Source: JAOUEE01 sp051011595
GTDB taxonomy: Bacteria; Actinomycetota; Acidimicrobiia; Acidimicrobiales; SHLQ01
Direction of reading: 5' to 3'
DNA length: 11,249 nt
NCBI GenBank assembly: GCA_051011595.1
Contig: JBPCTQ010000289.1
Span: 1-11,249, forward strand
In this document: piece after piece, positions 1 to 5,798 of the stretch
Numbering within the stretch: position 1 is the stretch's first letter
Layout: each line of letters opens with the position of its first letter
Notes under the pieces: generated by a model
The model's input: only the letters and a program-made list of their open reading frames with translations
Databases searched by the model: none
What the model was told of the DNA's origin: nothing
Position numbers and translations under genes: made by a program

Positions 1-1
1 C

Positions 2-979
2 AAGAGCCCGGCCAACCCGGTGCTCCGTGACACCACCGAACGGGTCATCGTGGCCAGCAAGGGCCGTTTCGACCGGGCCCTCAGCCAAGAAGAGCGCCGC
101 AAGCGGGGTCTGCCTCATCTCGCCAGCACCAACAACGACGAGTTCGTCGAGGCCACCCGCGACGTGTGGGAGATCGACGCCGAGTCGGCCCGCCGCGTGG
201 GCCACCCGGCCCCGTTCCCGGTCGATCTCCCGCTCAAGCTGATCGACCTGTACACCTACGAAGGAGACCTGGTGCTCGATCCCTTCATGGGTTCGGGGTC
301 CACCCTGGTGGCGGCCAAACGGGCCAACCGGGTGGGGGTGGGTTTCGACCTCGACCCCGAGTACGTCGACCTGGCCCGCGAGCGCCTGGCCCAGGCCCAC
401 ACCCGGCCCATGTACCGCGGCCTCGAGGCCGACGAGATCGAACTTCCCGGCCTCGAGGTTCCCGAGGCCGACCACACCGTCGAACACTTCCAGGCCCGGG
501 CCTACCGCGAAGGCAAGAAGGCCCAGGACATCGCCCGGCTGGTGCTGGAAGACGCCGGTTTCACCGTGCTTCGTGAACAGCCCAAACTCTCCAAGCTGGG
601 GATCCAGTTCAACTTCGAGGTCACCAACGATCAGGCTGAAGGCAATCAGTGGTTCGTCGACGTCTCCGGGGCATTCACCACGGTGCGCCCCGGGCTGATG
701 CGCACCGACACCCTGTGGAAGAGCCTCGGTCGGGCCCATGTGCTCACCTCGGCCGAACCCACCGCCCGGGTGTTGATCGTCACGTCGAATCTGCCCAAAC
801 CGGGCAGTGAAGGCGACAAGGCGCTGCGCGCCGTGGGTCCCAAGAGCATCTTCGACGTGGTCGAGATGTTCTCCAAGGACGACGTGGTCCGGCTCAACCG
901 GTACGCCAAGGTTGCCGGCGACCGGCCCGAACCGGGGTTCTGGTCCGAGGCCGAGATCGAGCGCGAGCGGTGGGACTGA
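2..979 (+). CDS. Site-specific amino-DNA methyltransferase (N4/N6), 5'-truncated, with extra C-terminal domain
   Basis: The frame is open from the left edge, so the N-terminus, including the catalytic (D/N/S)PP(Y/F/W) motif expected upstream, lies outside the window; about 325 residues are visible. Counting from the GTG at 20, which is probably internal, residues 60-73 (GHPAPFPVDLPLKL) match the segment just before the SAM site in amino-methyltransferases. DPFMGSGST at 87-95 is the SAM-binding FxGxG motif, and GFDLDPEYVDLA at 108-119 supplies the acidic ribose-binding position. In this family the enzyme transfers methyl from S-adenosylmethionine to an exocyclic amino group of A or C. Residues from about 155 to 300 are additional: a helix-rich stretch (QDIARLVLEDAGF), a predicted beta hairpin and WFVDVSGAFTTVRPGL, then RTDTLWKSLGRAHVL. 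This looks like a degenerate nuclease-type or target-recognition domain, which is inference. The next gene overlaps it by 10 bases, suggesting translational coupling. Confidence 0.88.
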   Translation, partial: KSPANPVLRDTTERVIVASKGRFDRALSQEERRKRGLPHLASTNNDEFVEATRDVWEIDAESARRVGHPAPFPVDLPLKLIDLYTYEGDLVLDPFMGSGSTLVAAKRANRVGVGFDLDPEYVDLARERLAQAHTRPMYRGLEADEIELPGLEVPEADHTVEHFQARAYREGKKAQDIARLVLEDAGFTVLREQPKLSKLGIQFNFEVTNDQAEGNQWFVDVSGAFTTVRPGLMRTDTLWKSLGRAHVLTSAEPTARVLIVTSNLPKPGSEGDKALRAVGPKSIFDVVEMFSKDDVVRLNRYAKVAGDRPEPGFWSEAEIERERWD

Positions 980-1305
980 ACCCGGTCGCCTACGCCGTCG
1001 TTCATCACGATCCGCCCGAGGTCTACCTGGCCGCCGACGTCGACATCTTGCACCGGGTCCTCGCCTTCGAGCTGGTGGCCCGCACCAGCCCCGCCACCTT
1101 GCCTGACGGGCTGGCCGACAACCTGCGTCAGTCGCTGCTCGAGGAGCGGTGGGGCGATGCCGTCGTCGACTGGATCAGCCACACCGGGGTGGCCATCGAC
1201 GTGTACACCAGCCTGCACATCAACACCGATGCCGATCTGCCCGCCGACCTCATCGGCGCCCAACTGCAGTTCACGCCGTTGTTCCGCGACAGCCACCAGG
1301 GCTGA
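970..1305 (+). CDS. Conserved-looking hypothetical protein, coupled to the methyltransferase gene
   Basis: This 111-aa frame opens with GTG at 970, ten bases before the methyltransferase stop, and ends 17 bases before the next GTG start, so it sits inside an apparent three-gene unit. I do not recognise a named family. The sequence is acidic with no membrane segment or signal peptide. It starts with a short beta-like stretch (VAYAVVHHD), continues with helices (ADVDILHRVLAFELVART, then LADNLRQSLLEERWGDAVVDWI), and ends with a beta-rich tail (GVAIDVYTSL, GAQLQFTPLF). The wobble GC pattern and absence of low complexity look like real coding sequence. Tight packing between a methyltransferase and a nuclease-like protein suggests an accessory or regulatory role for that pair; this rests on position alone. 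No strong Shine-Dalgarno is visible; the start depends on the overlap and the lack of alternatives nearby. Confidence 0.72.
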   Translation: MGLNPVAYAVVHHDPPEVYLAADVDILHRVLAFELVARTSPATLPDGLADNLRQSLLEERWGDAVVDWISHTGVAIDVYTSLHINTDADLPADLIGAQLQFTPLFRDSHQG

Positions 1306-1322
1306 TCTGACAGGCTCTGGCC

Positions 1323-2330
1323 GTGCCGTCGGACCGCACCGAAGTCACCGAGATCACCACCGGGTTGGCCATGTTGGGTTTCCCCGACCTCGATCGCGCC
1401 CTGGCCACCCGGCCCGACTGGTTCGTGAACGTCACCGACCGTCAGTACGCCATGCTCGACACGGCCCGCGCCGGCGGGCGCTTCGACGAGGAGTTCTCGG
1501 TGGCCTGGGCCACCGGGCAACGTTTCCTCGGGAGCCGCGACGGGCTGCGGGGCCGGGTGCCGGACCGTCTCGAGTGGAAGGGCCCCAAGAAGCCACCCGG
1601 GTACGACATGATCCCGGCCGATCTCCAGGCCGATCACGTCTACCTGGTGAGCTGCAAATACCAGTCGAACATCTTGATGAACACCTCGCCGCCGCACCTG
1701 TTCGACCGGCGCCTGGTCGATCGACAGGGTGATCGCTACGACTGGTACCTGGAGGTGGCCCCTGAACCCTTCCAAGCCCTGTACGACGCCTGTCGGCGCG
1801 ACGTGGTGGGTGATCTTCCCGATCGGGTCGCCGACCTGGAGAAACCCCATCGCCAGATGCTCAAACGCAGTCTGCCCAAAGGCGGGAGCTGGCCCGAGCC
1901 GCTGCAGCAGCCGTACCAGGACTTCGTGAACGCCGTGTCACACGAGACCGCCCAGCGGTGGAAACGCAACGTGGCCAGCGATGCCCATCGCGAAGACCTC
2001 CTGTGGCGCATGCTGCGGCTGCAACCGGCGCCCTACTTCGTGCTGGGCACATCGGCTCGCCACACCCCCCTGCACTACCGGGTGGGTACACCGTCGGAGT
2101 TCCGCCAGGCCTACCAGCTGGTGAACTTCGACAGCTGGAATCCGGTGGCCGGGCAACCGGCGGTGGCCTGGCGGGCCGAGGTGGCCGACCGACTCGACGG
2201 CGGTCATCGGGTGATCAACGGCCATGTCGAGGTTCGCTGGAGCCAGGGCCGGTTCGGCGGCTTCCCCGAAGCCAAGGTGTACCTCGACACCCCCCACCAC
2301 GAGGTCCCCGGGTACGTGCCGCTGAGCTGA
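1323..2330 (+). CDS. Candidate PD-(D/E)XK-type nuclease-like protein (VSCK motif), function not established
   Basis: The protein has 335 residues. The GTG at 1323 is well bounded: an in-frame TGA lies at 1308-1310, with only CTG at 1317 as an alternative. The first 80 residues are helical with acidic EEF at 56-58. Residues 84-112 contain EWKG, D95, PAD at 98-100, D104 and then HVYLVSCKY, ending in S110-C111-K112. Acidic residues followed by a beta strand ending in xCK resemble the Mrr-like branch of the PD-(D/E)XK superfamily, where D...(E/Q)xK binds metal. Serine at the E/Q position is atypical. The C-terminal part (about 235-330) includes PYFVLGTSARHTPLHYRV and an arginine/tryptophan-rich beta region, possibly for DNA contact. 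It follows the methyltransferase and the 111-aa gene with a 17-bp gap, so a restriction partner is the natural guess. That function is inferred from motif shape and context, not from a family I can name. Confidence 0.75.
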   Translation: MPSDRTEVTEITTGLAMLGFPDLDRALATRPDWFVNVTDRQYAMLDTARAGGRFDEEFSVAWATGQRFLGSRDGLRGRVPDRLEWKGPKKPPGYDMIPADLQADHVYLVSCKYQSNILMNTSPPHLFDRRLVDRQGDRYDWYLEVAPEPFQALYDACRRDVVGDLPDRVADLEKPHRQMLKRSLPKGGSWPEPLQQPYQDFVNAVSHETAQRWKRNVASDAHREDLLWRMLRLQPAPYFVLGTSARHTPLHYRVGTPSEFRQAYQLVNFDSWNPVAGQPAVAWRAEVADRLDGGHRVINGHVEVRWSQGRFGGFPEAKVYLDTPHHEVPGYVPLS

Positions 2331-2348
2331 CGGCGCTCGCGGGCCACC

Positions 2349-3014
2349 TCAGGGTGTGGTGCTGAGCTCGGTGGCTGGTTCGATGGGCAACGTCGACAGG
2401 GGCCGGTCGTCGACGAACGTCGGGTCGTCGATGGCCGCTTGGGCGGTGGCCCAACGTCGATCGACCAGACGGCGGGTGAGCACCGCATCGGACGCGACGT
2501 AGTCGTGCAGCTCGGTGGCGCTGAGCTCGTGGATGCGGGTTCGATCGACCTCGATCGGCTCCAGGCCGACGGCGCGAGCAAGTGCTTTGAGGCCACACGA
2601 CAAGCCGAGCGACGCCCCCACGTCGGCCCGGTACACCCGGTAGCCGTCGAGATGACGATGCCCGTACCACCGGGCCCGATAACACCCCGGACATCCGGCC
2701 AGCGGTTCGCGTTGGAGGATCCGCGGGTCGTGACGCAGGCGCAGCCCCAACTCGACGCCCACTCGGTGGGCCCGCCGGGCCAGGAACGGGAGATCGAAGC
2801 CGCCCCCGTTCCAGGTGACCAGTACTCCCGGGGCCAGGGTGGCCAACAATTCATCGAGGTTCCGGAGCAACTCCGGTTCTGGACCGGACAACACCTGAGC
2901 CGGTCCGTCGCCCACCACCGCCACGCTGACCACGGCGGCGACGTCGGGGTCGAGGCCGTCGATCGACGTGTCGGTCTCTATGTCGAGGCCGTAGCGGGGG
3001 ACGAGTACAGCGAT
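2349..3014 (-). CDS. DEDDy-type 3'-5' exonuclease (RNase H-like, PolB-exonuclease-like) with atypical start
   Basis: All three exonuclease motifs are readable in one frame. Motif I is GLDIETDTS (codons near 2990-2964, DIE at 2984-2976), motif II is TWNGGGFDLPF (Asn and Asp two-thirds of the way along), and motif III is YVASD, whose Tyr-x3-Asp marks the DEDDy subgroup of metal-dependent 3'-5' exonucleases. A CPGC pair lies between II and III. The frame has a TAG at 3026-3024, and between it and motif I there is no ATG, GTG, TTG or CTG. The first standard start is GTG at 2933, after motif I, which would give a protein lacking the catalytic DIE. I propose ATC at 3014, preceded by a GGTAGG with 8-nt spacing, giving about 221 aa. 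A one-base error in the five-G run at 2996-3000 is the alternative. It is convergent with the preceding gene (18-bp gap) and divergent from the HIT gene. Confidence 0.82.
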   Translation of the reverse strand: MAVLVPRYGLDIETDTSIDGLDPDVAAVVSVAVVGDGPAQVLSGPEPELLRNLDELLATLAPGVLVTWNGGGFDLPFLARRAHRVGVELGLRLRHDPRILQREPLAGCPGCYRARWYGHRHLDGYRVYRADVGASLGLSCGLKALARAVGLEPIEVDRTRIHELSATELHDYVASDAVLTRRLVDRRWATAQAAIDDPTFVDDRPLSTLPIEPATELSTTP

Positions 3015-3093
3015 ACCGGCAACCTACCGGACTGCTCGGACACCGTCTGACCAGCACCGCGGTCGACTGTGGCAATCTGGCGGGGCGAGGGGA

Positions 3094-3528
3094 GTGACGC
3101 TGACTGGGGCCTGTGTGTTCTGCGAGATCGTGGCCGGCACCTCGCCCGGCTTCGAGGTGTTTCGCGACGACACCACCATGGGGTTCCTCGACCGGAAACC
3201 GTTGTTCCCCGGCCATGTCCTGGTGGTGCCCCTCGACCACCATGAGACGTTGACGACACTCCCGCCGGATCTGGTGGAGCCACTGTTCGCCAACGCCCGC
3301 CGGTTGGCCACCTTGATGGAGACCAGCCTGGGCGCCGAGGGCAGCTTCGTGGCCCTCAACAATCGGGTGAGCCAGAGTGTGCCCCACCTCCACGTGCACG
3401 TTGTTCCCCGCCGCCGCAAGGACGGGTTGCGCGGCTTCTTCTGGCCCCGCAACCCCTACAACGACCACGCCCACGCCGCCGCCACCGCCCGCCAACTGTC
3501 CACCGCCTGGGAGGCGCACACCGAGTAG
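3094..3528 (+). CDS. HIT family protein (histidine-triad nucleotide hydrolase/transferase)
   Basis: This 144-aa protein has the complete histidine triad, PHLHVHVVP, with H98, H100 and H102; the middle-to-last His region forms the nucleotidyl-histidine intermediate in this family. CVFC at 7-10 is the N-terminal cysteine pair often seen in Zn-binding HIT proteins, followed by EIVAG and the usual LFPGHVLVVPLDHHE (His41 onward). Length is normal for a HIT/Fhit-like protein. Members cleave alpha-phosphate bonds of nucleotide conjugates such as AMP-NH2 or Ap(n)A; the substrate here cannot be assigned. Start: GTG at 3094 sits very close to the purine-rich GAGGGGA, so CTG at 3100 with better spacing is possible; both keep the CVFC motif. 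Cytosolic, with no signal or membrane segment. Confidence 0.93.
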   Translation: MTLTGACVFCEIVAGTSPGFEVFRDDTTMGFLDRKPLFPGHVLVVPLDHHETLTTLPPDLVEPLFANARRLATLMETSLGAEGSFVALNNRVSQSVPHLHVHVVPRRRKDGLRGFFWPRNPYNDHAHAAATARQLSTAWEAHTE

Positions 3529-3697
3529 GAGGCCCGAGAACCAACGACCCTCGGCGTGAAGGCCCCGCCGGTGGGTGGTCCGGTGAGGGGTCACACCGCC
3601 ATGGTCAGCGAGAAGCCGTCCCAGTGGGAACGGTGGCAACCGAGCTGGAGTTGGGTCGCGGCCGGACTCCCGTTTGCTCACGTGGTCCGGTGAGGGG
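3529..3697. other. Intergenic region between convergent genes with repeat remnant
   Basis: These 169 bases separate the HIT stop from the DUF429 stop. Apart from the two repeat copies (one entirely inside, one straddling the right boundary) I see no RNA gene, no hairpin followed by a T-run on either strand, and no convincing ORF. The 61 bases between the copies (3621-3681) show no similarity to the DUF429 gene. Confidence 0.6.
3575..3620. repeat. 46-bp direct repeat, orphan copy
   Basis: Bases 3575-3620 match 3682-3727 at all 46 positions, beginning GTGGTCCGGTGAGG and ending GAGAAGCCGTC. Flanks differ on both sides. This copy lies in the gap after the HIT gene and reproduces, on the minus strand, the last nine codons and stop of the DUF429 gene plus 16 bases downstream. 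In that frame it reads on into an unrelated 19-residue stretch before a stop, with no plausible start. Confidence 0.95.
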
Positions 3698-3727
3698 TCA
3701 CACCGCCATGGTCAGCGAGAAGCCGTC
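3682..3727. repeat. 46-bp direct repeat, copy containing the DUF429 gene 3' end
   Basis: This is the second copy of the 3575-3620 repeat, offset by 107 bp. Thirty of its bases encode the DUF429 C-terminus DGFSLTMAV and its TGA on the minus strand; the other 16 lie 3' of the gene. The exact identity extending beyond the coding part points to a recent duplication rather than convergent coding. Confidence 0.95.
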
Positions 3728-4357
3728 GGGGTCGACACCGTCTCGGCCCAGGATGTGGTGTGTTCCGGCGGCGATCCTGGTGGCCGACCAGGCCGCCGCC
3801 GCGGCATCGAGATGATCGATCGACAGCTGCTGGTCGAGCTCCACCGGTCGCCAGTTGGCCACCAGGTGGTGTCGCTGTGCCCGGCCGAACGCTGTTGTTT
3901 TGGGTTCGAGCGCAGTGCCGCCGTTGAGGAGCGTGAAGCTGGTCTCGGGGTGCACCTCGTACACGTGGTCTCGGGGCCCGCCCAGCCACGTTCGGAGCTC
4001 TCGCACCCCCGGCAACAGGTGGAAGGACTGGCGGGACAGTCCTCGGCCGCACGCCGCTCGGCTGCGGGCCAGCGCATCGGCATAGTCGCCGGCGCCCAGC
4101 GTGGCGTGCACGGGCGTCGGGAACAGCGACGATCGGCGCGGCCCGAGGATGGATCGAGCTTCGGCGTCCGCAGGTCGGCGGTCACGAGCCGGCAGGCCCA
4201 TGGGCACGTCGATGGCCACCACCGACCAGCTCGTGTCCCACACATCAGCCAGCGTCGCACCGGTGGCGAAGCGGAGGCTGCCACCGGATGTGGTGGTCAC
4301 ACACGCCACCCACCCGAAGCGAGCGCCGTCGATCCCGGCGACCAGTTCGCTCCCCAT
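3698..4357 (-). CDS. DUF429 domain protein (predicted RNase H-like fold)
   Basis: The protein has 219 residues starting from ATG at 4357. The order of motifs follows DUF429: GIDGARFGWV at 8-17 (Asp10), AIDVPMGLP at 48-56 (Asp50), DAEAR then LGPRRSSLFPTP at 64-82, YEVHPETSF at 133-141, and DHLDAAAAAW at 181-190 (Asp184). The spaced acidic residues (Asp10, Asp50, Glu134 or Glu138, Asp184) agree with the suggestion that this family is a diverged RNase H-like nuclease; its biochemical role is not established as far as I know. No signal or membrane segment. The gene diverges from the SDR gene at 4407 across only 49 bases, so the two promoters must share that stretch. No strong Shine-Dalgarno is visible. 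Its last nine codons are duplicated 107 bp downstream. Confidence 0.9.
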   Translation of the reverse strand: MGSELVAGIDGARFGWVACVTTTSGGSLRFATGATLADVWDTSWSVVAIDVPMGLPARDRRPADAEARSILGPRRSSLFPTPVHATLGAGDYADALARSRAACGRGLSRQSFHLLPGVRELRTWLGGPRDHVYEVHPETSFTLLNGGTALEPKTTAFGRAQRHHLVANWRPVELDQQLSIDHLDAAAAAWSATRIAAGTHHILGRDGVDPDGFSLTMAV

Positions 4358-4395
4358 CGCCGCTGACTCTACGTTGGCCCACCACGAACGAGCAC

Positions 4396-4400
4396 GGGAG
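4396..4400 (+). promoter_or_regulatory. Shine-Dalgarno of the SDR gene
   Basis: GGGAG lies six bases before the ATG at 4407. This decides that start over longer in-frame readings that would run back into the DUF429 gene. Confidence 0.75.
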
Positions 4401-4406
4401 AATCAC

Positions 4407-5168
4407 ATGGGACGACTCGATGGCAAGGTGGCCCACGTCACCGGTGCGGCTTCAGGTATCGGTGCGGCGTGTGTCGATCGTTTCGTGGCCGAAGGGGCGG
4501 TGGTCGTGGGCAGCGACATCCAGCCACCGGTCGCCGACTTCGCCGGTCATGCGTTCGAGACACTCGATGTGCGAGACGAGTCGGCCCAACAGGCGCTGGT
4601 CGAAGGGTTGGTGGCCGAACACGGTCGCCTCGACGTGGTGGTGACGGCGGCGGGGGTTGCGGTCGGTGGGCCGCTGCACCTGCTCGATGCCGCCGACTGG
4701 CAACGGTGCCAGGACATCAACATCACCGGCACCATGTACAGCGCCAAGGCGGCCCTGCCCACCATGCTGGCCCAGAAGTCGGGTGCCATCGTCACGGTGG
4801 CCAGCGTGGAGGGCATCGAGGGATGTGAAGGAGGCAGTGCGTACAACGCCTCCAAGGGTGCGGTGATCCTGCTGACCAAGAACCTGGCCTGCGACTACGG
4901 CCGGGCCGGCATCCGGGCCAACGCCTTGTGCCCCGGTTTCGTCGACACACCGTTGCTGGCGGAGGCGCTGGCCGAGGGTGACTTCAAGGACGGCATCCGA
5001 GAACAGCACAAGCTCGGGCGCTTCGGTCGACCCGATGAACTGGCCGCGGCGGCATTGTTCCTGGCCAGCGACGACGCCTCGTTCATCACCGGGGTGGCGC
5101 TGCCCGTCGATGGTGGCTACACCGCTGGTCACGCCTACGGGTTGGCCCAGGCCTTCGCCACGATGTGA
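4407..5168 (+). CDS. SDR family NAD(P)-dependent oxidoreductase
   Basis: This is a 253-aa classical short-chain dehydrogenase/reductase. The dinucleotide-binding loop TGAASGIG is at 12-19, and Asp37 at the end of the second strand (VVGSDI) favours NAD over NADP. Asn105 (INITGT), Ser133 (VASVEG), Tyr146 and Lys150 (YNASK) complete the catalytic tetrad with the usual 13-residue Ser-Tyr spacing. The NNAG motif is changed to TAAG at 80-83, a tolerated variant. The LCPGFVDTPL segment and the C-terminal GVALPVDGGYTAGHA are typical of the family. The substrate cannot be told from sequence. The ATG is set by GGGAG six bases upstream. The next gene on this strand begins 48 bp after the stop, so the two may be co-transcribed unless the small hairpin at 5174-5190 interrupts them. 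Confidence 0.95.
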   Translation: MGRLDGKVAHVTGAASGIGAACVDRFVAEGAVVVGSDIQPPVADFAGHAFETLDVRDESAQQALVEGLVAEHGRLDVVVTAAGVAVGGPLHLLDAADWQRCQDINITGTMYSAKAALPTMLAQKSGAIVTVASVEGIEGCEGGSAYNASKGAVILLTKNLACDYGRAGIRANALCPGFVDTPLLAEALAEGDFKDGIREQHKLGRFGRPDELAAAALFLASDDASFITGVALPVDGGYTAGHAYGLAQAFATM

Positions 5169-5173
5169 GCGAG

Positions 5174-5190
5174 CGCGAGGTTGGCTCGCG
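5174..5190 (+). other. Short GC hairpin after the SDR gene
   Basis: CGCGAG, a five-base loop and CTCGCG form a six-pair perfect stem six bases after the SDR stop. No T-run follows, so I do not call it an intrinsic terminator. An overlapping alternative pairing, GCGAGC at 5169 with GCTCGC at 5184, is also possible. Confidence 0.35.
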
Positions 5191-5216
5191 GCGTTGCGAC
5201 GAGGTGAGCTGGTGGT

Positions 5217-5798
5217 GTGACCCGAGACGAATGGGCTGAGGAGCAGCGGGCCTTCCAGGCTCGGGTGGTGCTGGGCCGGGGCGAACCCGCCGGCGCCCCC
5301 ATCGTGGTGTTCTCCCATCGACGTTGGTCGACGGTGACCCGGGCCGGCCTGCCCTTCACCAGTGTGGTGCTCATCGCCATCCTGGCCGTATTGCCCCCGG
5401 TGAGCATCGGTCTGCTCGTGTATGACCACTCGGGCCTGCTGGTGGCGGGTGCCGCGCTGCTGACGGTGCTGGCGATCGAGTTCGTGTTGCTGGTCAACGT
5501 GGGATGGTGGGGCCGCCGCACCTTCGGCTACCGCGACGCCGAACCGCAGGCTGCGGTGGTGGCGTTGTATCGCCATCCGCCGATTCCGACCGAACCTCCG
5601 GCGGCGGTGGCCGAGATCCACCCCGGTGACGCCGAGCGGCTGCCCCTCGACGGAACCGTCGTGGTGGTCGGCCAGGTCGAACCGGGCGGGCAGTTCGGTA
5701 TCGCCGACGGCGACTACATGATCTGGCCGGTGGCGCCCCCGCGCGAATCGGTCTGGCCCGAACCGGCGTGGGGCGAAGAGGGTGACTGGGCCGACTGA
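5217..5798 (+). CDS. Two-helix membrane protein with cytosolic tail, unknown function
   Basis: The GTG at 5217 is preceded by GAGGTGAG with about eight bases spacing, a good Shine-Dalgarno. The 193-aa product has a charged N-terminus (about 1-44), two hydrophobic segments at roughly 46-68 (SVVLIAILAVLPPVSIGLLV) and 72-96 (GLLVAGAALLTVLAIEFVLLV), then a WWGRR positive patch and a soluble, acidic, Trp- and Pro-rich tail (100-193). The tail has a beta-like TVVVVGQVEPGGQFGIADGDYMIWPV stretch. I do not recognise a family. By the positive-inside rule the WGRR patch suggests both termini are cytosolic. Its TGA (5796-5798) abuts the stop of the convergent gene with no intervening base. Confidence 0.8.
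   Translation: MTRDEWAEEQRAFQARVVLGRGEPAGAPIVVFSHRRWSTVTRAGLPFTSVVLIAILAVLPPVSIGLLVYDHSGLLVAGAALLTVLAIEFVLLVNVGWWGRRTFGYRDAEPQAAVVALYRHPPIPTEPPAAVAEIHPGDAERLPLDGTVVVVGQVEPGGQFGIADGDYMIWPVAPPRESVWPEPAWGEEGDWAD

Noticed and set aside
646..1850. Long minus-strand open frames opposite the methyltransferase, the 111-aa gene and the start of the 335-aa gene
   Set aside because: They are antisense to well-supported genes, have composition-driven Gly/Val/Gln-rich translations without motifs, and are expected in GC-rich coding DNA.
2851..3681. 276-codon minus-strand frame covering the HIT gene and the orphan repeat, which might be a DUF429 duplicate
   Set aside because: It reads the repeat in a different frame from DUF429 and crosses the HIT gene antisense, so it is not a duplicated DUF429 gene.
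4101..4406. In-frame N-terminal extension of the SDR at 4407
   Set aside because: It runs through the DUF429 gene on the other strand, lacks any domain, and GGGAG before the ATG at 4407 marks the true start.
5169..5216. Intrinsic terminator after the SDR gene
   Set aside because: The hairpin is small and lacks a T-run; kept only as a low-confidence structural note.
4452..5621. 389-codon minus-strand frame opposite the SDR and membrane-protein genes
   Set aside because: It overlaps a complete SDR with all catalytic residues; the antisense translation is His/Gln/Arg-rich and without recognisable domain.
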